A stretch of 64,000 bases of DNA from Paraburkholderia sabiae (GTDB lineage Bacteria; Pseudomonadota; Gammaproteobacteria; Burkholderiales; Burkholderiaceae): contig NZ_CP125295.1 in the NCBI RefSeq assembly GCF_030412785.1, positions 1,488,001-1,552,000 of the forward strand. The letters are read 5' to 3'. A program made the position numbers and the translations under genes. Below the pieces are notes generated by a model, which saw only the letters and a program-made list of their open reading frames with translations, was not told where the DNA came from and ran no database searches. Positions 35,361 through 43,886 of this stretch are shown here, one piece after another. Position 1 is the stretch's first letter. The number at the start of each line of letters is the position of its first letter.

Positions 35361-36905
35361 TCAATGGATCAGAAGGGAATGGAGGTCACGGCCGAAGCGG
35401 CCGCCGTTCAGATAGGTGTCGGCAGGCGCCGGCGTCGGCGCTGGTGCTGCGGTGGGCTGGCTGTCCAGCCCCTTGTCGAGGATCGCCTTGACAGTGCGGT
35501 ACTTGGGGCTGGCGAACACGAGCGCACGCTCGCACGCAGCCTCCAGCCGTTGATCGCCGACCTTCTCGCGAAGCCTCAAGACGCCCTGCGCGCCGCGCAG
35601 GTTGACGAGCACCTTGTCGTTGAACATCGCGAGAACGAGCGCGTGGCAGGCTGGCCCGATATCCTTTGCCCGCGCCAGGCACCACTGTGGATCGTGCTCG
35701 AGCCACGCTTGCGCTTCAGGCGGCTGGTGGTCACGCACCGTGTGGCGATCGCCGGGCTTGCGCAGGCGCGGATGGGTCGCGACGAGCTCATGGCGGTGGA
35801 ACACCTGCACGACCGTGTCGGTCGCCTTCAGCCACAGCTGCTTGCCAACGAGCGTGAACGGCACCGAATACAGTGCCTTCTTGTAGACGACGTGCCCGTC
35901 GGTATGGACCTTGACCTCGCACCATACGGCCAGCACTGGCGGCACATCGGGCAGTCTGGCGAGCAGTGGCTTCTCGATGGCGAAACGTGCAAGCGGCTGC
36001 TCGCGCGTCGTGCCGTGCTCGCGCGTGCCGGCCTGCTGCATCACCCAGTCGCGCAATTGACGGTTGGCGTCGGCGAGATCGCGGAATTCGCGCAGCGGCA
36101 CGAAGGATCGTTTGATGTATTTGACTCCGGCCTCAACGACGCCCTTCTTCGCAGGATCGTGTGGAGGGCATGCATCGATCCGGAAGCCGTACCCCTCGGC
36201 CAGCGCGGCGTACGAGCGCTGTACCTCGGGGTCGTACATGCACGCCTTTGTGATCGCGCACTTGGCGTTGTCGATGATCACGCGTTCGACGCGGCCACCG
36301 AACCATTCGAAGGCGCGCCGGTGACAGGCCAGCCACGTCTCGACCGTCTGATCCAGCACGACCTCGGCGTATTGATGACGCGACCAGCACAGCGTCATCA
36401 CGAAGAACCATGTCTTGAGCAGAACCCCGGACTCATGCGTGAGCACCGGACCGGCGCCGAAGTCGACCTGTGCGGCCTCGGCCGGTGCGAACTCCAGGAT
36501 CGTCGTCGCTCTCGCGCCGCGCTCGGCCTTCAGGTGCAGCAGGAAGCGCCGCACTGCCGAATAGCTGCCCGTATAGCCGTGGTTGCGCTGAAGCGCGTTG
36601 AAGATCGTCGTGCCCTGCACGTCGGCGTCATACCAGCCGCGCACCAGATCGCGAAACGGTTCAATCGTGGAGACGCAGCTACGCGGCAGCTTCGGATTGC
36701 GTCCGAAGATCGCTGCCAGTTCGGCGTCGTCCGGCAAGGGCCGACCGGGATCGAGCCAGCCCCGAGCGAGCGCGACCTGCCTGACGGTCTTCAGCTTCCC
36801 ACGCCCCATCAGGCGTGCGCTGGCAATGTCACGGTCGGAATCGCCCTGACGCATGCGCGCCAGAACCTGTCGATACTCAAACACTTCGAACCTCCTTCGA
36901 CTCAT
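35361..36905 (-). CDS. istA: IS21 IstA transposase
   Basis: IstA is the DDE transposase of IS21. The 514-residue protein has an N-terminal HTH region (FEYRQVLARMRQGDSDRDIA), the catalytic core with Asp in AQVDFGAGP (about 147), Asp in RVIIDNAKCA (about 211) and Glu in GVVEAGVKYIKR (about 257), and the C-terminal domain ending in a Pro/Ala/Thr linker and the conserved FGRDLHSLLIH tail. The start chosen is the ATG of MSRRRFEV with GGAGGG just upstream. The six 25-bp repeats at this end of the element lie upstream and should include both the promoter and transposase-binding sites. Confidence 0.95.
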   Translation of the reverse strand: MSRRRFEVFEYRQVLARMRQGDSDRDIASARLMGRGKLKTVRQVALARGWLDPGRPLPDDAELAAIFGRNPKLPRSCVSTIEPFRDLVRGWYDADVQGTTIFNALQRNHGYTGSYSAVRRFLLHLKAERGARATTILEFAPAEAAQVDFGAGPVLTHESGVLLKTWFFVMTLCWSRHQYAEVVLDQTVETWLACHRRAFEWFGGRVERVIIDNAKCAITKACMYDPEVQRSYAALAEGYGFRIDACPPHDPAKKGVVEAGVKYIKRSFVPLREFRDLADANRQLRDWVMQQAGTREHGTTREQPLARFAIEKPLLARLPDVPPVLAVWCEVKVHTDGHVVYKKALYSVPFTLVGKQLWLKATDTVVQVFHRHELVATHPRLRKPGDRHTVRDHQPPEAQAWLEHDPQWCLARAKDIGPACHALVLAMFNDKVLVNLRGAQGVLRLREKVGDQRLEAACERALVFASPKYRTVKAILDKGLDSQPTAAPAPTPAPADTYLNGGRFGRDLHSLLIH

Positions 36906-36997
36906 CGGCCCTCCGGGCAAAAAGCCTGAAGGTACCGGGTTGTGGAAATTCGAAATGCGTTTCGGGCTGCCGCCCGACAGAACACTGAGCCCGCTAC

Positions 36998-37149
36998 GTG
37001 GCTCGATTACGCCGATCCTGCGGTGGCTCTAATACGCCGATCATCGAGTGGCCCGATTGCGCCGATCATGCACTGGCTCGATTGCGGCGATCATCCGGTG
37101 GCTCGATTACGCCGATCCCGGAATGGCTCGAATATGCCGGTCAGTGACA
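36998..37149. repeat. Six tandem 25-bp repeats at the IS21 right end
   Basis: Six units of 25 bp, consensus GTGGCTCGATTACGCCGATC plus five variable bases, run head to tail to the right terminus (unit starts at 36998, 37023, 37048, 37073, 37098 and 37123). The last unit carries the most changes and ends in the terminal GTGACA. IS21 elements normally have two or three such repeats per end, bound by the transposase; six in exact register is a high number. Confidence 0.85.
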
Positions 37150-37154
37150 TGGGG
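37150..37154. repeat. Target-site duplication of IS21 element, right copy
   Basis: TGGGG directly after the GTGACA terminus matches the 5 bp before the left terminus and defines the insertion point inside the Septu-like ATPase gene. Confidence 0.85.
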
Positions 37155-37171
37155 AACGTTCCAGAGCATTC

Positions 37172-38674
37172 TTGGCGGTCGACAACTGGGATGACTGGTT
37201 CACGTACAACACGATGTACTCGCTCATCGTCTACGATGCTGACGGAAAGGAATTCCACGCTGGCAGCGTGAAGATTGGTCAGTTTCAGATGAGCGAGGGC
37301 CAGCGTCGCCCAAGCATCCCTGATGAGTTCGATGAGCTGGGCGAGGAGTTCTTTTCACTGGGACAGGATGATAGCTATTACGAAAAGCTCAACGAGTTGG
37401 GGGCAGAACTTCGCGATCAGATTTTGCGCGCTTTGTGCGATGTGGCGATTGATCCAGAGCGCTTTGGACGAGCGCTGGAGGAGAAAGTTACCGGAATCTC
37501 GTTGCTCAGGTCAGTTCCCAGACGGACGGTCGAGACGCAATATTCACGACTCGCGCGAGGTGGTGCGCGTCTCTCCCGTTATGAGTTTTCCTATACAGCA
37601 CCAAAAGCGGCAAGGTCCAAGGCCGAGCCGGTAACATTGTCCTTCGTGGTAGAGCCTGAGTCCATGCCGCCGACAAACATCCACGTTTTAATCGGTCGAA
37701 ATGGTGTGGGCAAGACGCATTTACTGAACCACATGTCGCGCTCTTTGGTAGACAAGCGAGCTGACAAATCAGAGGTTGGGTCTTTCAATGCTGCTGGTGA
37801 AGAGGATGATGAGTGGGGGAGTGAGGAAGAGCTGTTCGCCAATCTGGTTTCTGTCACGTTCAGTGCATTTGATCCTTTTGAGCCATTGCCAAATCGCCGC
37901 GACAAGTCGGAGGGATTGCCATGCGCATATATCGGACTCAAGCGAACGGGAACGACCCAGGACGGTAAACCTCTCGCTCCAAAATCACCGGAGCGACTGT
38001 CGGCCGAGTTTGGTAGCAGTGTTCTGATTTGCAGTCGGGGGGCGCGTCTGGTGCGTTGGCGTCGGGCGTTAGAGACACTCGAAGCCGACCCGATATTTCG
38101 TTCTGCGGACGTTGCGGGCCTGGCAGATGAGGGACTGGAAGACGATGAGCTTAAAGCCAAATCGAAGAAACTGTTTGCCGGACTAAGCTCTGGCCATAAG
38201 ATTGTTTTGCTGACTATCACGAAGCTTGTTGAAACCGTGGAGGAGCGCACTCTCGTACTGCTCGATGAGCCGGAGGCGCATCTTCATCCCCCCTTGCTCT
38301 CAGCATTTGTTCGGGCGTTGTCGGATCTGTTGGTCAATCGCAATGGCGTAGCTATTATCGCAACCCACTCGCCGGTTGTGCTTCAGGAGGTGCCGAAGAG
38401 TTGCGCCTGGAAAATACAGCGTAGCGGCCGCAGTGTAGAGGCAGAGCGGCCCGAGGTCGAAACCTTCGGTGAGAACGTTGGTGTGCTTACGCGGGAGGTC
38501 TTTGGGCTGGAAGTTACGGATGCCGGATTTCATCAGTTGCTTCGAGCCTCTGTCGAAGATGACGATGATTTCCGCACGGTACTGAGCAAATTCGACAGTG
38601 AGCTGGGCGGCGAGGCCCGCGCTCTTGTCAGGGCAATTCTCGCTAACCGCACCCGGCGAGGAGAAGAGGAATGA
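37172..38674 (+). CDS. Septu PtuA-like ABC ATPase, 5' end removed by IS21
   Basis: This is an ABC/OLD-like AAA ATPase: Walker A LIGRNGVGKTHLL (about residues 177-189 of the visible frame), ABC signature-like AGLSSGHKIVLL (about 349-360), Walker B TLVLLDEPEAHLHPP (about 372-386) and switch His ATHSPVVLQE. Followed directly by an HNH gene with an ATGA overlap, the pair matches the PtuA-PtuB layout of Septu defence systems. The natural start is at 34,429: excising the IS restores a 523-residue protein beginning MPMFFTVIQNG and keeps the frame exactly. What remains starts at a TTG within the old gene (next ATG at 37,214). The ATPase core is intact, so a shortened protein could still be made if the IS end supplies a promoter. 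Confidence 0.8.
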   Translation: MAVDNWDDWFTYNTMYSLIVYDADGKEFHAGSVKIGQFQMSEGQRRPSIPDEFDELGEEFFSLGQDDSYYEKLNELGAELRDQILRALCDVAIDPERFGRALEEKVTGISLLRSVPRRTVETQYSRLARGGARLSRYEFSYTAPKAARSKAEPVTLSFVVEPESMPPTNIHVLIGRNGVGKTHLLNHMSRSLVDKRADKSEVGSFNAAGEEDDEWGSEEELFANLVSVTFSAFDPFEPLPNRRDKSEGLPCAYIGLKRTGTTQDGKPLAPKSPERLSAEFGSSVLICSRGARLVRWRRALETLEADPIFRSADVAGLADEGLEDDELKAKSKKLFAGLSSGHKIVLLTITKLVETVEERTLVLLDEPEAHLHPPLLSAFVRALSDLLVNRNGVAIIATHSPVVLQEVPKSCAWKIQRSGRSVEAERPEVETFGENVGVLTREVFGLEVTDAGFHQLLRASVEDDDDFRTVLSKFDSELGGEARALVRAILANRTRRGEEE

Positions 38675-39510
38675 TCAAGCTGAATCGTCCGGTTCTCGAT
38701 GCCGAGGAAGTATTTTCCGCATGTATCAGCCGGATCCGAGACGAAGGTCTGAAGCAGCGCATGGTGGATGTCATCAATGACATTGTGGATGCGTCCGAGG
38801 AGTTTGATCAGGCTGCTACGCACAATCGCCTTCACCAGATCGCCCGGGATGCCATGGTTGGTGGCCTGGTTACCCGAGCCGAAATGGAAGCGGTCTATAC
38901 GAATAGAATGGCAAAGAAGGGTGCACCAGGCAGGGATGCATATGACGCGCTTTTTACATCAGCCCCACAGGGAAAATGCCCTCTGTGTGGACACCGAACT
39001 GTCTCCACGCTCGATCATCATCTTCCCAAGGCGCATTATCCGGCCCTGGCGGTCACACCTCTTAATCTGATACCGGCGTGCGGCGACTGTAATAAGGCGA
39101 AGCTGGCGAGCCTGCCTGCGACCGCGAGCGAAGAGACCCTGCATCCCTATTTTGACGATATCACGGGAGACCGTTGGCTGTACGCTGAAGTGGTAGAGGT
39201 TGACCCGGCTGCCTTGCGCTTCTTTGTCAGCGCTCCCGCGCATTGGAGCGCAGTGCTCGCTGCCCGGGTTGACCTGCATTTCCGTACGTTGGGACTTGCA
39301 AAACTGTATTCCGCAGAAGCGGCGGACGAGCTACTCAACATCCGGCATCAGCTTGAAACTATCCACGCTGCTGGCGGGGCGGCTATGGTGCGCGCCGAAC
39401 TGGGAGAGCGTGCCGAGAGCTCACGCTTGATCCGTCTTAACGGTTGGCGCGCCGTTAGTTTCGAAGCTTTCGGACAAAGCAGGTGGTTTTGCGATGGCGG
39501 CTTCAGATAA
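38671..39510 (+). CDS. Septu PtuB-like HNH endonuclease
   Basis: The 279-residue protein has an HNH/zinc nuclease core: CPLCGHRTVSTLDHHLPKAH, then PLNLIPACGDCNKAK (about residues 105-150). It has two zinc-binding CxxC pairs, the HH catalytic region (STLDHHLPK) and the Asn of the HNH motif. The N-terminal part is helical and the C-terminal 120 residues are a partner-specific extension. In Septu, PtuB is the nuclease that the PtuA ATPase complex holds in check and releases upon phage infection. Its ATG overlaps the ATPase stop, so translation depends on the upstream gene, which is now disrupted by IS21. Confidence 0.8.
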   Translation: MIKLNRPVLDAEEVFSACISRIRDEGLKQRMVDVINDIVDASEEFDQAATHNRLHQIARDAMVGGLVTRAEMEAVYTNRMAKKGAPGRDAYDALFTSAPQGKCPLCGHRTVSTLDHHLPKAHYPALAVTPLNLIPACGDCNKAKLASLPATASEETLHPYFDDITGDRWLYAEVVEVDPAALRFFVSAPAHWSAVLAARVDLHFRTLGLAKLYSAEAADELLNIRHQLETIHAAGGAAMVRAELGERAESSRLIRLNGWRAVSFEAFGQSRWFCDGGFR

Positions 39511-39818
39511 ATGTCGCATTGGAATCGGCGCTACGCAGTGAAGCGTCAATTGACATCGAGAAACCCCGTGAGCCCTAGTCCGGTCCGTGGGGCGAGGTGA
39601 TTTGCCTGAGGCGTGCCGGAGGCCATGCCTCATAGTGACCAGTTCGCTTCTGCATCGGCCGAAGCGAACATAGGGTGCCAGCCGATAAGGAACGGCCCAC
39701 GTTATGGAGAGCATGACACTGTGGGATTGAACGATTCTGGATGAAAGTGCACGGGGCGTCCAACGTGTCTGTTTTATCCGACGATTGATATCTTGATGGC
39801 GTTGCATAGGGAGCAGGC
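39511..39818. other. Intergenic stretch without a gene
   Basis: I see no gene. It contains an 8-bp inverted repeat, TTCGCTTC...GAAGCGAA, around 39,648-39,673, without a T-run, and presumably the promoter of the DUF4238 gene. Confidence 0.4.
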
Positions 39819-40733
39819 TTGGCTCAAACGATGAACCGGAAAAAGTTCCATCATTTTCTACACGATGGCTATCTGAAGGCGTGGCGGATGCCGACCACCA
39901 TTTATGTGTATGACCTTCGCGAGAGAAAGTCATTTGACAAGACCGGACGTGACGTAGGCGGGGAGGGGAAGTTCAACGTCTTCAGTTTCGATCAGACAGT
40001 GGGCGATCTGCTTCGCTACACGTTCGCGGAGCGAGCGCATCGTGATGAGTCGGGCGGAGTTTATCGATTGATGCTCGGATTCATCGATTTCATGAAGGAT
40101 TTTGATTACCAGCACAAATCGGACAATCTGCTGGAAGACTTCTATGGGGAGTTTGAAACCAGAATCGGTAAAGCTCTTAAGCTGGTGGAAGATGGCAAAC
40201 AATTGATTCTAAACGAGACTCAGGAAGCTTTCGATAGTCTTGTATTTTTCTTCTGTCTCCAGTTGTTCCGTACGCCAAAAATTCGCCGGCTGCTTTCTGA
40301 TGAAATGGTTTCGGTCTATTATGCGAATGAGCAGCTGGAAGCGCAGCAGAAGGCCGAGTATATCAAGATGCACCTTTTCATCTCAGGGTTGGCGATGGCC
40401 GTGGACATCCTGGGCAAGGGCTGCAGGATACGGTTGCGTTACGCAAGGCATGCGGGAAAGTTCGTCAACAGTGATGCTCCTGCCGTCCTTAGGAGCGGTG
40501 TACTGCGCCGGCTGGAAGAGATGGAAGGCTGGATGCCATTGAGCCCGCACGTGCTGATGGAGATCGAATGCATCGGATTGGGTTTTAAGTGGGAATGTCG
40601 AGGCGACATTAGCGGCATCGAGGTCGAGAACTTCAACCGTCGGCTGATCCGCAATGCGGAGCGGTGGGTGTATTTCAGTAGCAGAAGCCAACGTGCCAGG
40701 CACCTTGATTGCATTCCGGCGTTAAGAAAGTAG
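39819..40733 (+). CDS. DUF4238 family protein
   Basis: The 304-residue protein begins like DUF4238 members (NRKKFHHFLHDGYLKAW; IYVYDLRERKSF) and keeps the family pattern in the centre (FVFFFCLQLFRTPKIRRL in variant form SLVFFFCLQLFRTPKIRRL) and near the end (FVNSDAPAVLRSG, MPLSPHVLMEIE). DUF4238 proteins are widespread single genes in bacterial defence islands and plasmids; the molecular function is unknown. The start is uncertain: TTG at 39,819 has AGGGAG 5 nt before it, while an ATG 12 nt downstream does not. It stands alone between the Septu-like pair and the RloC-like ATPase. Confidence 0.72.
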   Translation: MAQTMNRKKFHHFLHDGYLKAWRMPTTIYVYDLRERKSFDKTGRDVGGEGKFNVFSFDQTVGDLLRYTFAERAHRDESGGVYRLMLGFIDFMKDFDYQHKSDNLLEDFYGEFETRIGKALKLVEDGKQLILNETQEAFDSLVFFFCLQLFRTPKIRRLLSDEMVSVYYANEQLEAQQKAEYIKMHLFISGLAMAVDILGKGCRIRLRYARHAGKFVNSDAPAVLRSGVLRRLEEMEGWMPLSPHVLMEIECIGLGFKWECRGDISGIEVENFNRRLIRNAERWVYFSSRSQRARHLDCIPALRK

Positions 40734-40935
40734 CCCTCCCGAAGACGACGAAGCACAAGAATCGTTTGGCGGAACCCCACCCATTTATGCAAGACGGATT
40801 GCTAGCGGCCGGGCCGGCGCTTAACAGGCTTGATCGCGCGTCGTGAACCCTCTGAAGGGACGCGCGAATTTGCGAATTGCGTCGGCTGCAAAAAGCTTAT
40901 ACTCGCCGCAATAAATAATGCGAGAGCGCCGGTCC

Positions 40936-43593
40936 ATGATTTTCACACGCATCGCCGACTGGATTGAGACACAGCAGCCTTGGCTTTCCGATGCCGCCCG
41001 CCGCCTGGTCGTCAATGGACGCATAGGGGACGACGAGATAGACACAATTCTTGCGTTGGCAAAAGCGCACGCCGGCGTTGAAGGCGCAGCGGCGAACGTC
41101 GCGCAGCCCCTTACTCGCGACATGCTCCCGGTCGGCGGCGAGGCTGCAAAATCGATCACCCTCCTGGCGCTGCGCAACCTGCGCGGCGTCAATACCATCG
41201 CCCCGGACCAGTCGATTCCGTTTTCGCCGACCGGGTTGACGGTCATCTACGGAAACAACGGGGCGGGGAAATCGGGATACTCGCGCGTATTGCGCAAAGC
41301 GTGCCGCGCACGAGCCACGGGTGGCCTCATCCTGGGCGACGTTTTTGCCGCCGAGGCGGGAGCGAGTCCGAGCGCGGAGATTCTTGTCCAGAAAGAGGGC
41401 GACGCCGCTCCCGACGCGCTGGTCTGGCAACAAGGCTCGCCGGCTCCCACGGAGCTGGCAACGATCGCGGTGTTCGACAGCTACTGCGCGCACGCGTTCA
41501 CAGACGCGGAGGGAGAGGTCGCATATACGCCGCGCGGCCTCGACGTTCTCGCGAAGCTCGCGGCGCTGTGTGGGACGCTTCGTGCCCGACTGGAACTGGA
41601 AATCAATGGCATTCAAGCGTCGGCCACTTCGTTCGCCGACCTTCTCGGCGAGCACGCGGCAGGCCGCGCGCTCGGGACGTTCGACAAGCGCTCCCACCTG
41701 CCGGCATATCGCAAGGAGCTGACGACGCTAGCCACGCTGTCCGATGAGGATCTTGCGGAAATTCAGCGATTGACGGCGGAGCTCGCCGAGACCAATCCCG
41801 CCGCGCGCGCTGCCGATCTTCGCGGCAAGAAGGCGCGCATTGATGGGCTGGTGATCCGATGGGAGCGATGCGAGGCCGCGCTTTCCGTTGAAAAGGTAGG
41901 GGCCGCGATTGAGCTTGGATCGGCGGTTGTCGCCGCCGAAACGGCCGTTCAACTTGCCGCAGAGGCGTTCGCTGCCGAGGGTGGCCTGTTGCCTGGTACT
42001 GGCTCGGATCCCTGGCGGGCGTTGTTGAGCGCGGCCAAGGAGTTTTCAACGACATTGGCTTACCCGGGACATCATTTTCCGCACGTTGATGGCGGCCGCT
42101 GTGTGCTGTGCCAGCAGGATCTTGCCGCCGCTGCGGCTGAGCGCATGCGGCACTTCGAGACTTTCGTGGAGCAGGAGGCGCAAAAACTCGCGGAAGCCGC
42201 TAGGCTCAAAGCCAGCGCCGCTTTTTCCGCCATTGCCTCGGTTGATCCGGCCGCCCTGCTGGCCGACCATGTGCTTTTGAACGAGATCGAGCAGGCCAAG
42301 CCTGGGTTGCGCGAATCTCTGCGACAAGCCGGCGACGACTTGTCGCGCAGACAGACCGGACTCGCCGACGCCTGGGCGGCCAAGCGCTTTGACGTCGCGA
42401 CGCCGGCCATTGTTTCTCAGGCCGTGGCGCTCCGCGAACTGTCGCGCGCCATCGAGGAAGAGGCCGCGCGTTTCGACAAGCTTGCGGCGGCGGAGGGGCG
42501 CAAGAAGAGCGAGCAAGCCCTTGCAGACCTGAAGTCGCGGCAAGCTCTGTCGGGGCGGCTCGCGCAGATCATCCAGATTGCGGACAACTTGACTTTGAAG
42601 AAGAAGCTGCAAGCCGCCCATCGCGCCGCGGATTCGACTTCCGTTTCGAGAAAAATGAGCGCACTTCACGCCGAGGCGCTGTCCGCCGACGCGGAGGCGG
42701 CGTTCGCCCGTGAATGCGCCGCGCTGGGCGTTGGCCATGTGCCGATCCGCAGCACCACGCGAATGGAGAGAGGAAAGGCCAAGCAGCAGGTGAAGCTGGA
42801 CACTTCTGGCGCTGAAAAAGTCGGCGAAGTCCTCAGCGAGGGCGAGCAGCGCGCGCTCGCGCTTGCCACCTTCATGGCGGAAGTGTCGTTGGTGGAAGGT
42901 CATGGCGCGATCATCTTCGACGACCCGATGTCATCGCTCGACCATGCACATCGGGAAAAGGTCGCGCGCCGGCTCGTTCAGGAGGCGTCGAACCGTCAGG
43001 TGATCGTGTTCACTCACGACCTGGCCTTCGCCAATCATTTGGCCGACGAGGCCAGCGCCCAGAAAGTCGAGGCCAGCGCTATGAGCGTGCGGCGTGTCAG
43101 GCAGCGCGCCGGGCTTGTTTTCCCCGAGCTCCCCTTCGCCGGCGTGAGGGTTAGCGAGCGCCTGGAGCGCATCAAGAAAATGGCGGCAGAGGCTGATCAA
43201 CTGCTTCGCGATGGAGAAATCGAGCGCTGCGAAAACATCGTTCGTGTCGGATACGGGCGCCTGCGGGAGACCTGGGAGCGCGGCGTGGAAGAATCAATCT
43301 TCAACGAGACAGTGGTTCGTTTCCGGCCTGGCGTCTCAACCCAGAGACTCCGGGCGGTGGTGCTTGACGACGAAGATTTCTTGAAGCTCAACGCGGCGAT
43401 GTCGCGCTGTTCGTATTTCGCAGCGCATGACACCTCGGCGGACGCCAACACGGCCACGCCGACGACCGACGAGCTGCGGGAGGACATCGAAATCGCAAGG
43501 AAGTTTTTTGCGGACCGGAAGAAGTTGAACGAGGAAACAGATCGGCGCCGTCGCGAGCTGCTCGAACGAGCGGCCGTCTTCAAGCAGGCCTGA
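40936..43593 (+). CDS. RloC-like ABC ATPase (AAA_13 type) with CxxC hook
   Basis: The 885-residue protein belongs to the AAA_13/RloC-PrrC-like ABC ATPases. Walker A VIYGNNGAGKSGYSRVLRK lies near residue 103; a long Ala/Glu-rich coiled coil follows with a single CVLC zinc-hook pair near 388; the signature LSEGEQRALALATF is near 632 and Walker B GAIIFDDPMSSLDHAHR near 656, with switch His in VIVFTHDLAF. A conserved C-terminal domain (LRETWERGVEESIFNETVVRFR; CSYFAAHD) is probably the effector; in RloC the equivalent domain is an anticodon nuclease, but I cannot confirm its Arg-Glu-His triad here. The start is an ATG six codons inside the longest frame; either is possible. No modification genes accompany it. 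Confidence 0.72.
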   Translation: MIFTRIADWIETQQPWLSDAARRLVVNGRIGDDEIDTILALAKAHAGVEGAAANVAQPLTRDMLPVGGEAAKSITLLALRNLRGVNTIAPDQSIPFSPTGLTVIYGNNGAGKSGYSRVLRKACRARATGGLILGDVFAAEAGASPSAEILVQKEGDAAPDALVWQQGSPAPTELATIAVFDSYCAHAFTDAEGEVAYTPRGLDVLAKLAALCGTLRARLELEINGIQASATSFADLLGEHAAGRALGTFDKRSHLPAYRKELTTLATLSDEDLAEIQRLTAELAETNPAARAADLRGKKARIDGLVIRWERCEAALSVEKVGAAIELGSAVVAAETAVQLAAEAFAAEGGLLPGTGSDPWRALLSAAKEFSTTLAYPGHHFPHVDGGRCVLCQQDLAAAAAERMRHFETFVEQEAQKLAEAARLKASAAFSAIASVDPAALLADHVLLNEIEQAKPGLRESLRQAGDDLSRRQTGLADAWAAKRFDVATPAIVSQAVALRELSRAIEEEAARFDKLAAAEGRKKSEQALADLKSRQALSGRLAQIIQIADNLTLKKKLQAAHRAADSTSVSRKMSALHAEALSADAEAAFARECAALGVGHVPIRSTTRMERGKAKQQVKLDTSGAEKVGEVLSEGEQRALALATFMAEVSLVEGHGAIIFDDPMSSLDHAHREKVARRLVQEASNRQVIVFTHDLAFANHLADEASAQKVEASAMSVRRVRQRAGLVFPELPFAGVRVSERLERIKKMAAEADQLLRDGEIERCENIVRVGYGRLRETWERGVEESIFNETVVRFRPGVSTQRLRAVVLDDEDFLKLNAAMSRCSYFAAHDTSADANTATPTTDELREDIEIARKFFADRKKLNEETDRRRRELLERAAVFKQA

Positions 43594-43689
43594 TGACGGC
43601 GCCGCGCGGTTGCTGGAAGCGCGGATCCTGCGTTCAGTCTGGACAGCAGCGGGCGGTCAGATGGTGCATATTTTCTGATGCATAGGCAC

Positions 43690-43810
43690 CTGCAGACAAG
43701 GCGGCGAGTGTATTGTGGAGGCGTGTGATATGCACGTCATGCACGTGAATATACTCCATAGCGGTATGGCAGGGTGTTCGGTGGCCGAGCCCCATCGAGC
43801 ATGTGGAAGT
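43690..43810 (-). pseudogene. Possible C-terminal remnant of a tyrosine recombinase
   Basis: A minus-strand frame contains MGLGHRTPCHTAMEYIHVHD followed by TRLHNTLAAL. This resembles the LGHxxxxTTxxYxHV active-site region of integrases, where Tyr is nucleophilic, and the short tail of IntI/XerC-like proteins. No N-terminal part is present. The 290-nt gap in which it sits, between the RloC-like and PIN-like genes, otherwise shows no gene. The match is short and could be chance. Confidence 0.3.
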
Positions 43811-43886
43811 CAACCATGATTCCGTCAAGCACCGTGCGATGCTGGCTGTACTAGGTTGATAGTCTGGTATTGGGAGAAACGTCAGA

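Larger units (their letters stand above)
34481..37149. mobile_element. Complete IS21-family insertion sequence
   Basis: The 2,669-bp element carries istA and istB on the minus strand. Its ends are inverted: TGTCAC at the left and GTGACA at the right, continuing into similar sequence (CGGATCGGCGTAATCGAGCC versus the reverse complement with a few changes). Each end has multiple copies of an internal repeat built on GGCTCGATTACGCCGATC: two at the left and six at the right, a hallmark of the family. A 5-bp direct duplication TGGGG flanks it. Both genes look intact, so it may be active. It landed 52 nt into the Septu-like ATPase gene. Confidence 0.95.

Noticed and set aside
35217..36929. A 570-codon open frame antisense to istA and istB
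   Set aside because: The two IS21 genes on the other strand have all expected motifs; the long antisense frame results from high GC content.
36998..37149. Six regular repeats considered as a CRISPR array
   Set aside because: The 25-bp period leaves only about 5 variable bases per unit, which is too short for spacers, and the repeats form the end of an IS21 element.
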